A DNA stretch of 64,000 bases, taken from Planctomycetota bacterium (GTDB taxonomy: Bacteria; Planctomycetota; PUPC01; JACPCR01). The notes beneath the pieces were generated by a model. The model was not told where the DNA came from. It saw only the letters and a program-made list of their open reading frames with translations, and made no database searches. Where the stretch lies: the NCBI GenBank assembly GCA_016179685.1, contig JACPCR010000064.1, positions 94,170-158,169 on the forward strand. The letters are read 5' to 3'. This document shows, in pieces, positions 1 to 7,770 of this stretch (the first letter of the stretch is position 1; each line of letters starts with the position of its first letter). The translations under genes and the position numbers were made by a program.

Positions 1-669
1 CACCCGGACAAGAGGGACCGCTTCAACCACACGATTTCGCCGGGCGAGTTGCAGACGATGATCGACCGCGTCGAGGCGGTCCGGGAGGCGGCCGGCCCGA
101 AGATGGACATAGCCATCGACATGCACGGGCAATACGACACCCACAGCGCCATCCGGGTGGCCCGGGCACTCGAGCGCTTCAACCTCCTCTGGCTCGAGGA
201 ACCCGTCCCGCCGGAGAACATCGACGCCCTGCGCGACGTCAAGCGTTCGAGCGGCACGCCCATCTGCGTCGGCGAAAACCTGTACCTGCGCTGGGGCTTC
301 CGGGAAATCCTCGAGAAGCAGGCGGCGGACATTTTGATGCCGGACATTCCGAAGTGCGGCGGGCTTTCCGAGTGCCGTAAGATCGCCAACATGGCCGAGG
401 TCTATTATGTCCCGCTGGCGCCGCACAACGTCTGCGGCCCCCTGGGCACGATCGCTTCCTGCCACGCCTGCGCCACCATCCCCAACTTCCTCGTCATCGA
501 GTGGCACTGGAAGGACCGGGCCTACTGGAACGACCTCGTCATCACGGACGCGCCGATCATCCAGAACGGCCACATCCGCGTGCCGGACAAGCCCGGCCTC
601 GGCGTCGAGCTGAACGAGGAGACGGCGAAGAAGTACCTCCGGCCCGGAACGAAGTTGTTTGAATGTTGA
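1..669 (+). CDS. Acid-sugar dehydratase, enolase superfamily (5'-truncated by window edge)
   Basis: The reading frame is open at the left edge, so only the C-terminal 222 residues are present. They form the metal-binding barrel of a mandelate racemase/muconate lactonizing-type enzyme. Counting from the first base, the key residues are D40-x-H42, E66, E92 and H142. These intervals (+2, +26, +26, +50) are those of galactonate and mannonate dehydratases, which use three acidic Mg2+ ligands and two catalytic histidines. The enzyme therefore probably dehydrates a sugar acid to a 2-keto-3-deoxy acid in the cytoplasm. The exact substrate cannot be read from the sequence. The next gene is convergent. 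The missing N-terminal capping domain should lie upstream of the window. Confidence 0.85.
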   Translation, partial: HPDKRDRFNHTISPGELQTMIDRVEAVREAAGPKMDIAIDMHGQYDTHSAIRVARALERFNLLWLEEPVPPENIDALRDVKRSSGTPICVGENLYLRWGFREILEKQAADILMPDIPKCGGLSECRKIANMAEVYYVPLAPHNVCGPLGTIASCHACATIPNFLVIEWHWKDRAYWNDLVITDAPIIQNGHIRVPDKPGLGVELNEETAKKYLRPGTKLFEC

Positions 670-871
670 GCTCAGAATTCGTCCGTGAGCGGTAATATAG
701 CGGATGGGACCGGGACCTTGTTTCCGGGCCCATTCGAGGGCGAGGGCGAGGGCGGGATCGTAGAGCCGGTTGAGTGAGCGGGAGCATGACGCGGTCGGCC
801 GCGTGCGCCTTCTCGACGGCTTTGGACAGAGTTCGGGCCTCGAGGATGTCCCGTCTGATGGGGAGAGATAT

Positions 872-2230
872 TCAGGCCGATCCTGGAAACAGGTCCAGGA
901 GGCTTTGCAGCGTCTCCTGGACGAGCTCGCGGCCGCCATCGGGTCCCACGAAGCAGACCGCGGGCATGGCGCCGTAGCCGCCTCCCCGCAGCGCCCGCTC
1001 GGTGGGCAGATACCATCCGCGGCCGGCAAGCTGGACCACGCACGTCTGCGGGGCCGGGCTGCGAGCCTTGATCTGCAGCCCATAGTCGAGAAAAAGCTCG
1101 AAGGGATTGGCCGCCACCGCCAGGTCGCCCAGGCGCATGACGTGAATCTCCGCCGAGTAAGGTGCCGGTCGAATCGGCCCGCCGGCGGAATCCATCACGG
1201 AGCGAAGTCTGCGGGGCCACCAGGAGTCCACGTCGCCTCTCTGGACGCAGCGCTCATATTCGGCCCTGGCCCATTCCGCATCCCGTGGCGTCGCTTGGAG
1301 CGGCGTCAGTTGCAGATTTCGGACCTGGTGAGCGAAGACGGCATCCGGGCCAGGTGGCGGCGTCGTGGCCTGGAGAGCGCGCTCGACCGCGTCGGCGACG
1401 CGTTGGGCGATCTCCTGCCGTTCCGTGAGGCCGCGCCGGCGTCGCATCTCTTCTTCCTCGCGGCGGTAGAGGAGGAAGTGGGGCGACTGATCGCCGGCCG
1501 CGCCGCAAAGGGGCAGGACCGACAGAGCGGGCCCGAATCGTGTGCGCAGCTCGAGGCGGACCTCGTGCCAGAAGTCGGCCGAGAAGCGCTCGAGACCCTC
1601 GTCCACCTGAGCGGGGCAGGGGATCGCCAGCGCCAGGCCGGCCAGGCTGCCGTCCGACTCCCAGGTGAACAGCACATCGAGTCCGTGGTCCTCGTAGCCT
1701 GCGATAGCCGCGAAGTCCTCGCGGGCCGTCTTGCCGTACATCTGAGCGTGTCCATCCGCGTAAAGGGCGTAGCGATGGTGTCCGACGACGGCGTGTCCGA
1801 AGGCGCGGCCGAGAAGCCTCGGACGCCGCGACCGCCACGCCTCAGCCGCGGCGTCGGCCGCGTGGCCGGCCACCCAGGCCTCGCACTCCGCCGGCGTCAT
1901 GACGTCGCCGCCCGGGTGAGCGTAGTATCCGTCTTCGATCACCAGCGAGGTGTGCGTATGCGTCGCGAACAGAACGATCTTCTCGCTCGGCACCTCGGGA
2001 AGAAGCGCGGCCAGGCGGCTGCGAACGGCCCGGAGCAGCGGGTCGGAGATGGTCGCCAGGTCGCAAGAAACCAGGACGGCGCAGTCGGTCGCCTCCGTGC
2101 CCCCAATGGCCAGCGCCGTCACCGTCAGAGCGTCCATGGCCTCGCGGCCGATGCGGCGGTGCATCTGGCCCTGGATCAGGGCCGGCCGCCGCGGCGTGAA
2201 ATCCCTCGAAGACCATCCTATCCGAATCAT
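872..2230 (-). CDS. Neutral/alkaline ceramidase-like hydrolase
   Basis: This 452-residue protein opens with the pattern GWSSRDFTPRRP, like the N-terminal strand of the neutral ceramidase family (typically AGxxxxDITPP). A zinc-type motif THTHTS follows with H91 and H93, preceded by VSCDLATIS. Classical members cleave N-acyl amide bonds of ceramides, but bacterial relatives of this length without a signal peptide are mostly uncharacterised, so the substrate is unknown. No secretion signal is visible, which argues for a cytoplasmic role. It stands alone on the minus strand between convergent and divergent neighbours. The long open frame on the opposite strand is a GC-rich shadow. Confidence 0.7.
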   Translation of the reverse strand: MIRIGWSSRDFTPRRPALIQGQMHRRIGREAMDALTVTALAIGGTEATDCAVLVSCDLATISDPLLRAVRSRLAALLPEVPSEKIVLFATHTHTSLVIEDGYYAHPGGDVMTPAECEAWVAGHAADAAAEAWRSRRPRLLGRAFGHAVVGHHRYALYADGHAQMYGKTAREDFAAIAGYEDHGLDVLFTWESDGSLAGLALAIPCPAQVDEGLERFSADFWHEVRLELRTRFGPALSVLPLCGAAGDQSPHFLLYRREEEEMRRRRGLTERQEIAQRVADAVERALQATTPPPGPDAVFAHQVRNLQLTPLQATPRDAEWARAEYERCVQRGDVDSWWPRRLRSVMDSAGGPIRPAPYSAEIHVMRLGDLAVAANPFELFLDYGLQIKARSPAPQTCVVQLAGRGWYLPTERALRGGGYGAMPAVCFVGPDGGRELVQETLQSLLDLFPGSA

Positions 2231-2357
2231 GTCTCGGCCTCCGTGCGGTCACCGTTCACTTCAGGATACTAACTCAGGGTCGCACAAGCAAAGTGTCCGA
2301 GGTCCACGGGCGCCGGCCACCGAGGTGTGGGGCTGTGGAGTGTCGGGGTCTGGGAGC

Positions 2358-2954
2358 ATGGGGGCAGAGGTGCCAAGTGAAGCCAGAGCCCTTCCGCATG
2401 GAGGCACACCGGTGGGGCAGGCGAAGCTGGCTCGGGAGGCCGGGCTGGCGAACAATACGGTGGCAGCCGGCTATATTGAATTACTGGCCGACCTGATGAG
2501 CGTGGGCATCGCGCAGGAATGGGATGCTTCCCGCGGGATTCGGCTGGCGCGAAGACCGGCAAAATTTCCATTCATCCATCTACTCACCGCCGTGGCCTGG
2601 GACGCCACTAGGCTGCGCACGGTCGCCGACTTCCGGTCACTCCCTGCCGAAGAACAGGGCCGATGGCTCGAATGGATGGCGGCGCAGGAGGTCTGGCGCA
2701 GGGCCGCCCTCCGGGGCGAAGAATTCCCCGAGATGATGGCCTTCTGGAAGACCCCGAAGCACGAATTGGACTTTGTTCTCGGCCCCGAAAATGTTTTGGA
2801 AGTCAAGCGAGGCCCAACCAGCCCCATCGAATTCGCCTGGTTTCCATCGGTGTTTCCAAGAGCCAGGCTGACCGTGGTGAGCACGGAGCGATTCGAGACC
2901 GACCGAATCCGTGGGGTGACCCTCGAAGACCTTCTTCTGGACGAGACCTGGTAG
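2358..2954 (+). pseudogene. C-terminal remnant of a DUF4143-type AAA ATPase
   Basis: The translated segment (QAKLAREAGLANNTVAAGYI, then a region ending VLEVKRGP and VVSTERFETD) resembles the C-terminal DUF4143 portion of P-loop ATPases. These combine an N-terminal AAA domain, a winged-helix segment and a nuclease-like fold. The Walker A/B ATPase half is absent; upstream sequence in the same frame is only antisense to the ceramidase-like gene. The first in-frame ATG after that overlap was taken as a nominal start, but no ribosome-binding site supports it. Its stop codon TAG forms the foot of a hairpin. It is most likely a decayed gene fragment. Confidence 0.55.
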
Positions 2955-2996
2955 TCGGCGCGCGGGGAAGTGCGGACGCACTTCCCCGCGCCGACT
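2953..2996. repeat. Core-type hairpin P1 at the stop of the DUF4143 remnant
   Basis: Inverted repeat with arms of 20-22 nt starting inside the TAG stop codon and a 2 nt centre. The left arm carries one extra CG. The central part GGAAGTGCGGACGCACTTCC matches the core shared by the hairpin family in this window. No T-tract follows. It could act as a transcription terminator or a mobile palindrome; function is not shown. Confidence 0.85.
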
Positions 2997-3003
2997 CAAC
3001 GCA

Positions 3004-3009
3004 TATAAT
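3004..3009 (+). promoter_or_regulatory. Possible -10 box for the SDR gene
   Basis: A perfect TATAAT lies 10 bases before the ATG of the SDR gene, which would give an almost leaderless transcript. No convincing -35 hexamer is present; that region is the right arm of hairpin P1. Low confidence. Confidence 0.3.
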
Positions 3010-3018
3010 GCAAAGCGC

Positions 3019-3792
3019 ATGTCTTCAGAATCGAATCGTCGAGAACTGGAAGGCCTCAAGGCCGTCGTCACCGGTTCCAGCAGCGGCATCGGCCGCGCCA
3101 TTGTCCTTGCCCTCGCGGAAGGCGGCGCCGACGTCGTCATCCACTGCCGCCGGTCCCTTCCGGCCGCCGAGGAAGCGGCCCGCGCCGCCTCTGGCCACGG
3201 AGTCCGGGCCAGCGTGCTCCAGGCGGATTTTGAGAATCCCACGTCCTACGATCCGTTCGTGCAGGCCGCCTGGGACGCCTTCGGAGACGTCGACGTCTGG
3301 GTCAACAACGCCGGCGCGGACCTCCTGACGGGGCCCGCCAGCCACCAGTCTTTCGAGCGAAAACTCGAGCTGCTGCTGCGGATCGACGTGACGGCGGCGG
3401 TCCACCTGGGCCGCGCCGCGGGCCGGCGCATGAAGGCCGCCGGAAAGGGCCTCATCCTCAATATGGGATGGGACCAGGCGGAGCAGGGGATGGAGGGCGA
3501 CAGCGGCGAGCTGTTCGGGGCCGCCAAGGGGGCCATCATGGCGTTCAGCCGCAGCCTCGCCCTCTCCCTGGCGCCTGAGGTCCGGGTCAATTGCCTCGCC
3601 CCGGGCTGGGTTCGCACCGCCTGGGGTGAGCAGGCTTCTGAATCCTGGCAACGGAGGGTGCTCGAAGAGACGCCATTGCGCCGGTGGGGCACTCCGGAGG
3701 ACGTGGCCGCCGCGGCGCGGTTTCTCGCCTCGCCCGCGGCCCGGTTCATCACCGGCCAGGTCCTCCGGATCAACGGTGGGGCCGTCCGTTAG
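3019..3792 (+). CDS. Short-chain dehydrogenase-like protein lacking catalytic Ser and Tyr
   Basis: This 257-residue SDR fold has the nucleotide motif TGSSSGIG (18-25), arginines R44-R45 after the second strand that favour NADP(H), and NNAG (97-99 region). The catalytic positions are altered. The usual YxxxK reads F166-G-A-A-K170, and the Ser position in the ILNMGWDQ segment is Gly/Trp. The segment IHCRRSLPAAEEAA after the second strand resembles pteridine-reductase-type SDRs. The next gene encodes a dihydropteroate-synthase-like protein, so a role in a pterin cofactor pathway is plausible but inferred. The stop codon lies inside hairpin P2. It may also be a non-enzymatic or atypical reductase. 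Confidence 0.8.
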   Translation: MSSESNRRELEGLKAVVTGSSSGIGRAIVLALAEGGADVVIHCRRSLPAAEEAARAASGHGVRASVLQADFENPTSYDPFVQAAWDAFGDVDVWVNNAGADLLTGPASHQSFERKLELLLRIDVTAAVHLGRAAGRRMKAAGKGLILNMGWDQAEQGMEGDSGELFGAAKGAIMAFSRSLALSLAPEVRVNCLAPGWVRTAWGEQASESWQRRVLEETPLRRWGTPEDVAAAARFLASPAARFITGQVLRINGGAVR

Positions 3793-3842
3793 GAATCGGC
3801 GTCCGAAGCGTGGAAACGCTGCGGACGCCGATTCCTAACGGA
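3785..3842. repeat. Long perfect hairpin P2 containing the SDR stop codon
   Basis: A 21 bp perfect inverted repeat (first half begins TCCGTTAGGAATCGG) surrounds a second inner 4 bp stem with loop TGGAAA. The SDR stop codon TAG is embedded in the left arm. It lacks the full family core but has the same architecture and position as the other stop-anchored hairpins. No T-tract follows. Confidence 0.85.
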
Positions 3843-3869
3843 AACACCGAAACGGCACAACCTTCTTCC

Positions 3870-5243
3870 ATGACCGACATACTTCCCCGCATCCTGTTCG
3901 TTACCGGTCAACTTGCCGAGCCTTCCCTGCGGCGGATGGTGGGCGAGCTGGGGCCGCAGGCCGGCTTCGAGCCGGAGGTGGCGGTCCTCAAGATCACCGT
4001 CGCGGCCCTGATGACCCCGAAATGGGTCGCGGCGCGACTCGAAGCGCCCGCGGGCATCGACCGCGTCCTCCTGCCCGGTTACTGCACGGGCGACCTGAAG
4101 GTGATCGGGGATCGCACGGGGTTGCCCGTGGAGCGGGGTCCCAAGGACCTGCTGGACTTGCCGGAGTATTTCGGGCAATCGGCGAGGCGGCTGGAGGGCA
4201 TCGGCGGCTTCGACATCGAGATTCTCGCGGAGATCAACCATGCCCCGAAGCTCGGGCTCGATCGGCTTCTCGAGGCGGCTCGGCACTATCGCACGAGCGG
4301 GGCCGACGTCATCGACCTCGGCGGCGTGCCGGGCGAGCCATGGCCCGGCTTCCCGGAGGCCGTCCGGGCCCTCCGCGGCGAAGGCTTCCGCGTTTCCATC
4401 GACAGCCTGGACCCCGGCGAGGTCGGACCCGCCGTGCGTGCCGGAGCGGAGCTGGTGCTCAGCGTCAACTCGACCAACCTCGATGCGGCGCGGGATTGGG
4501 GCTGCGAAGTCGTCGCTATCCCCGACGATCCGAAGAGCCTCCGTGGCCTCGATTCCACCGTCGAACGTCTCGATGCGTGGAAGGTCCCTTTCCGCATGGA
4601 CCCCATCCTCGAGCCCATCGCCTTCGGCTTCGCGGAGTCCCTTGGCCGTTACCTCGACGTGCGCCGCCGCTACCCGCACGCGGAGTTGATGATGGGCATC
4701 GGCAACCTCTCGGAGCTGACGGAAGTGGACAGTGCAGGCATCAACCTGCTTCTCGCCGGGTTCTGCCAGGAGGTGGGCATCCGCAGCGTGCTGACGACCG
4801 AGGTCATCAACTGGGCGAGGAGCTCCGTCCGGGAAATGGACGTCGCCCGCCGGATGGTCTACCACGCCTGCCGGCATGGAGTGCTTCCGAAGCATCTCGG
4901 CCCGAGTCTGGTCCTGCTCCGGGACCCGAAGGTCCACGAGTACGGCGCGGCCCGACTCGAGGAGCTCGCGAGCCAAATCCGGGACAGAAATTACCGAATC
5001 TTCGGGGAGCGCGGCGAAATCCATGTCCTCAACTCCGAAGGATATCTGCACGGCACGGACCCCTTCGATCTCTTCCGGCAGATGCCCGTCAAGGACTCCT
5101 CGCACGCCTTCTATCTGGGTTACGAAATGGCCAAGGCCATGACCGCCCTCGCCCTTCACAAGGACTACCGCCAGGACCAGGCCCTCGAGTGGGGATTCCT
5201 GACCCGCGAAGAAAACCGCCACCCGGTGCGACCGGAGTCTTAA
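3870..5243 (+). CDS. DUF6513 dihydropteroate-synthase-like protein
   Basis: This 457-residue protein combines an N-terminal DUF6513-type region (starting MTDILPRILFVTGQLAEP) with a barrel resembling dihydropteroate synthase. Telling segments are ILAEINHAPKL, GADVIDLGGVPGE, FRVSIDSLDP and LVLSVNSTNLD. Relatives are found in methanogens, methylotrophs and planctomycetes in gene sets for tetrahydromethanopterin-type C1 carriers, where they are thought to act in pterin assembly. The start chosen is the first ATG after hairpin P2; an upstream in-frame extension overlaps the SDR gene. The TAA stop is fused to the first base of repeat R1. The pathway role is family-based, not shown here. Confidence 0.75.
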   Translation: MTDILPRILFVTGQLAEPSLRRMVGELGPQAGFEPEVAVLKITVAALMTPKWVAARLEAPAGIDRVLLPGYCTGDLKVIGDRTGLPVERGPKDLLDLPEYFGQSARRLEGIGGFDIEILAEINHAPKLGLDRLLEAARHYRTSGADVIDLGGVPGEPWPGFPEAVRALRGEGFRVSIDSLDPGEVGPAVRAGAELVLSVNSTNLDAARDWGCEVVAIPDDPKSLRGLDSTVERLDAWKVPFRMDPILEPIAFGFAESLGRYLDVRRRYPHAELMMGIGNLSELTEVDSAGINLLLAGFCQEVGIRSVLTTEVINWARSSVREMDVARRMVYHACRHGVLPKHLGPSLVLLRDPKVHEYGAARLEELASQIRDRNYRIFGERGEIHVLNSEGYLHGTDPFDLFRQMPVKDSSHAFYLGYEMAKAMTALALHKDYRQDQALEWGFLTREENRHPVRPES

Positions 5244-5420
5244 GGCGGGCCAAGCCCGCAACCCCACAAGGGTTCAAAAGGTGTCAGGGTTCAGGGTTCA
5301 GGAATCAACTGACACCCGAGCCGCCTCCCACTGGGACCAGTCTGGCGGAACACCTTTCAACTTCTCCACCGGGTGCCCGCCGGGTGCCCACGTAGTGGGC
5401 GCGGCGCGGGGCGCGGAGAA
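5242..5420. repeat. Structured dispersed repeat R1 (copy 1 of 3)
   Basis: This 179 bp element begins AAGGCGGGC at the preceding stop codon and ends GCGGAGAA. It contains nested inverted repeats: a GGCGGGC/GCCCGC stem, GGTGTCAG paired with CTGACACC, an outer AAAGGTGT/ACACCTTT pair, GCCCAC/GTGGGC, and TTCTCC with GGAGAA. It also has tandem GGGTTCA units. Two further copies occur near 21.2 and 26.8 kb. Confidence 0.85.
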
Positions 5421-5442
5421 GTTACATGCAGGACTCCGATAT

Positions 5443-5476
5443 CCCAGTTCAGAAGGCGCAGCCCCTCTGAACAGGG
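5443..5476. repeat. Imperfect hairpin before the Gfo/Idh/MocA gene
   Basis: Left arm CCCAGTTCAGAAGG pairs with right arm CCTCTGAACAGGG with one mismatch and one bulge around a short loop. It sits between repeat R1 and a candidate promoter. It may be a degenerate member of the hairpin family, since it lacks the standard core. Confidence 0.5.
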
Positions 5477-5486
5477 AGATCAAGAC

Positions 5487-5515
5487 TTGACGAGGCGGAC
5501 GCAGGATGGTATGAA
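5487..5515 (+). promoter_or_regulatory. Candidate sigma-70 promoter for the oxidoreductase gene
   Basis: TTGACG and TATGAA are separated by 17 bases, about 100 bases upstream of the start codon. The -35 matches the consensus well, the -10 moderately. It lies just after the repeat cluster, consistent with a new transcription unit. Confidence 0.4.
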
Positions 5516-5614
5516 ACTCAACTTTTTCCGCCGCGAAAGGTCGTCGGTCGGCCCCGATTGGTTGGCCCCTGGCGAGCTTCAGGCGGAGGGACTCGAAGGC
5601 GAGAGGAGTGGACG

Positions 5615-6580
5615 ATGGCTGTTCGAATCGGCTTCATTGGGACCGGCGGCATCGCCGGATTCCACATCAACAATCTGTCGAAGATTCCGGATGCAAAGAT
5701 TGCCGCCGTATGCGACGTGGTCAAGGAGAAAGCGGATGCAGCGGCGGCCAAGCTGGGCGCGACGGCGTACCCCGATTTTCATGAGATGCTTGACCGGGAA
5801 GACCTGCAGGCGGTGTACGTCTGCCTTCCCCCGTTCGCCCACGGGCAGCCCGAGCTGGCCGTGCTCGCCAAGGGCCTTGCCCTGTTCGTGGAAAAACCCG
5901 TGGCGATGGACTTTCAGACGCTCAAGAAGGTGACCGCGGCGGTCAAACGAAAGAAGGCGATCACCGCGGTCGGTTACCAGGATCGTTATCTCGATATCAT
6001 CGAGAAGCTGAAGAAATTTCTTGAGGGCCGGCGGCCCGGCCTGATCCTGGGTTACTGGATGGGCGGGATGCCGGGCGTGATGTGGTGGCGGCAGCGAAAG
6101 CTCTCCGGCGGGCAGCACGTGGAGCAGACGACCCATATCTTTGACATGGCCCGTTACCTGTTCGGCGAGGTGAAACGGGTGAGCGCTGTGGCCAGCACTG
6201 GGCTCATGGCAGAGGTCGAGAAATACGACATCGAGGATTGCAGCGCGGTCAACCTCGAGTTCCACAGCGGGTTGGTCGGCACCATCTTCAGCGCCTGCTG
6301 CTTGCAGACCGGCGGCCGCTGCGGGATCGACATTTTTGGCAGGGATTACACCGTGGAATACAAGGAACGCACGTCGATCAAGATCACCCACGGACCGATC
6401 ACGGAGGAGACCCGCGTGGCGAATGATTACGGGCTGAAAGAGGACCAGGTCTTCGTGGAGGCGGTGAAGAACGGGGACGGTTCGGCGATCCGCGCCCCGT
6501 ACGAAGAAGGGGCGAAGAGCGCGGCCCTTTCCCTGGCTGCGAGTGAATCGCTGGCCACGGGGAAGTTCATCGATCTGTAG
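5615..6580 (+). CDS. Gfo/Idh/MocA family oxidoreductase
   Basis: This 321-residue NAD(P)-dependent sugar oxidoreductase has the Rossmann motif GTGGIAG (9-15) and the signature EKP (93-95) that carries the catalytic-site lysine. The C-terminal half follows the usual alpha/beta dimerisation domain, including HVEQTTHIFD, where the histidine is a likely catalytic residue. Substrates in this family are sugars, inositols or their phosphates, and none can be assigned here. The start ATG has a good AGGAG site just upstream; an in-frame extension upstream is not supported. It is one of two family members in the window. Confidence 0.9.
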   Translation: MAVRIGFIGTGGIAGFHINNLSKIPDAKIAAVCDVVKEKADAAAAKLGATAYPDFHEMLDREDLQAVYVCLPPFAHGQPELAVLAKGLALFVEKPVAMDFQTLKKVTAAVKRKKAITAVGYQDRYLDIIEKLKKFLEGRRPGLILGYWMGGMPGVMWWRQRKLSGGQHVEQTTHIFDMARYLFGEVKRVSAVASTGLMAEVEKYDIEDCSAVNLEFHSGLVGTIFSACCLQTGGRCGIDIFGRDYTVEYKERTSIKITHGPITEETRVANDYGLKEDQVFVEAVKNGDGSAIRAPYEEGAKSAALSLAASESLATGKFIDL

Positions 6581-6703
6581 CGAAGTGCCGCCTTCGGGAT
6601 CGGTCTGCTCCTCCCACCCGGCTTCGGGTTGCGCACCTGCGTCCGCGCGGGTATCCTTCGATCCCCGTCGAGGACGAGAACAAAAAGAAGGAGAAAATCT
6701 CCC

Positions 6704-6838
6704 ATGAAGATGGGACGGCGGTTGAATCGGTTGCCCAAGAAGCGCAAGAGCGGTTTCCGCAAGCGGATGAAGTCGCCAGGAGGGCGGAAGGTCATCAAGC
6801 GCAGGCGGCGGAAGGGCTGCTGGGAACTCTCCAAGTAG
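6704..6838 (+). CDS. rpmH: 50S ribosomal protein bL34
   Basis: This 44-residue, extremely basic protein ends with the family pattern SGFRKRMKSPGGRKVIKRRR followed by KGCWELSK. It matches bL34 in length (44-46 residues) and in the invariant GFRxRM and GGRKV core. A strong AAGGAG site lies before the ATG. bL34 sits near the exit region of the large subunit. In most bacteria rpmH is followed directly by rnpA, near dnaA; here neither is adjacent, and the next genes are a decayed toxin-antitoxin pair. The N-terminal half (MKMGRRLNRLPKKRK) is atypical, but the C-terminal half is clear. Confidence 0.85.
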   Translation: MKMGRRLNRLPKKRKSGFRKRMKSPGGRKVIKRRRRKGCWELSK

Positions 6839-6858
6839 AGGAGTCCTCAGTCCCCAGC

Positions 6859-6939
6859 CCTCAGGCGACGAGGGACCGGGGCCGCCAGGATGGCGGCGCT
6901 CCCAGGGACGCTCCCCCGGTCCTCAGGCGACGAGGGACC
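6859..6939. repeat. Short direct repeat pair between rpmH and higBA remnant
   Basis: The 19-mer CCTCAGGCGACGAGGGACC occurs twice, 62 bases apart (6859-6877 and 6921-6939). The copies flank sequence that is otherwise non-coding and stand where the missing front of a toxin gene would be expected, so they may mark a recombination or deletion scar. Confidence 0.6.
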
Positions 6940-6950
6940 TCAGACCTCAC

Positions 6951-7001
6951 TCCGCAGGCGCCGGAGACGCGTTTGATGTGGCGATCGTCGATGACCACTG
7001 A
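6951..7001 (+). pseudogene. C-terminal scrap of a HigB/RelE-type toxin
   Basis: The last codons before a TGA read AGDAFDVAIVDDH, resembling the C-terminal tail of HigB toxins (typically DGDAYDVEIVDYH). Only about 16 residues are recognisable; everything upstream is lost. A GAGGAG site follows and leads into the antitoxin remnant, the usual higB-higA order. An inactive toxin would explain why the antitoxin could decay. Confidence 0.5.
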
Positions 7002-7019
7002 GGAGGCACATGAGTGACC

Positions 7020-7413
7020 ATGGCTGTCGTCAGCGGTTTGCCGCTGATCCCCCCCGGGGGAGTATTTCCGGGAAGCCTTGGAGGAGATCGGCACTTTCCA
7101 GGCGGAGGTCGCCCGCGCGATCGGTGTTTCGCCTATGCGGGTGTCCCACGTCATCAGGGGCACACGGCCGGTGACGGCGGAATGGGCGCTGCTCTTTGGC
7201 CGGGCCTTCGCAGAGTCGCCGGAGTACTGGCTCAACCTGCAAGCGGCTAACGACCTGAATGCCGCTACGCGGGCCCATCGCCGCCGAATCCTTGCGATCC
7301 ATCCCCGGGTCCATGCCTGGTTCAGACCCACGAACAACCGGCTGAAGCGAAGCGGACGGCGTTCCGCCGCCGCTGAACCCGAGGCCGGTGCGTTCGACCG
7401 GAAGAAACGATGA
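7020..7413 (+). pseudogene. higA: HigA-type antitoxin, frameshifted
   Basis: Two frames together give a HigA-like XRE antitoxin. The first reads MAVVSGLPLIPPG; after a run of seven C and five G (7049-7060) the sense continues one frame over as EYFREALEEIGTFQAEVARA, with a helix-turn-helix ending SHVIRGTRPVTA and the family signature SPEYWLNLQ. Reading through needs one extra base to be skipped in the homopolymer run, so this is either a true frameshift or a sequencing error. The protein would repress its own promoter and neutralise HigB. It is followed by an overlapping small ORF. Confidence 0.65.
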
Positions 7414-7577
7414 GCACACTGCAAAGAGCAATCGAGATTGTCCGGCCTGGGCAAAAGGCCCGTGAAGTCGCGAAACAATACGATAACGCCAACATGCAGG
7501 GGGTTGTTGGGGTCTACTCGCTGGCCATTGACCAGGAGATGCAATTGCGAGAGCACAGCGCCTTTCATTGGGACTGA
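7410..7577 (+). CDS. Small hypothetical ORF overlapping higA
   Basis: A 55-residue frame starts with an ATGA overlap at the higA stop (MSTLQRAIEIVRPGQ...) and ends FHWD. The overlap suggests translational coupling, but no family is recognised and there is no own ribosome-binding site. It may be a remnant of a longer gene. After it, up to the next start, about 190 bases show no gene. Confidence 0.3.
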   Translation: MSTLQRAIEIVRPGQKAREVAKQYDNANMQGVVGVYSLAIDQEMQLREHSAFHWD

Positions 7578-7770
7578 ACGGGTCCAACCACGCCTTGCTC
7601 GGTACGGCGGAAGCCGCCACCCGAGAAGGCGAGTGTTCGCTGGACGGCTGCCGCCGTCCGTCGAACGGGCTACTCGTTGGCGCGGGCGCCGGCCTTGCCG
7701 TCCGCCAGGAGGCTTGCTACCGTCAAGGCCGATGCCCCTCAGCTCGCGGCCCGTCCGGCAGGGAAAGAAC

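Noticed and set aside
770..2272. 500-residue open frame on the plus strand opposite the ceramidase-like gene
   Set aside because: Composition is Arg/Gly/Pro-rich and unlike any protein; the minus-strand frame carries recognisable motifs. Typical GC-rich antisense shadow.
5265..5310. GGGTTCAGGGTTCAGG as a telomere-like or CRISPR-like array
   Set aside because: Only two tandem units per R copy, no spacers and no cas genes anywhere in the window.
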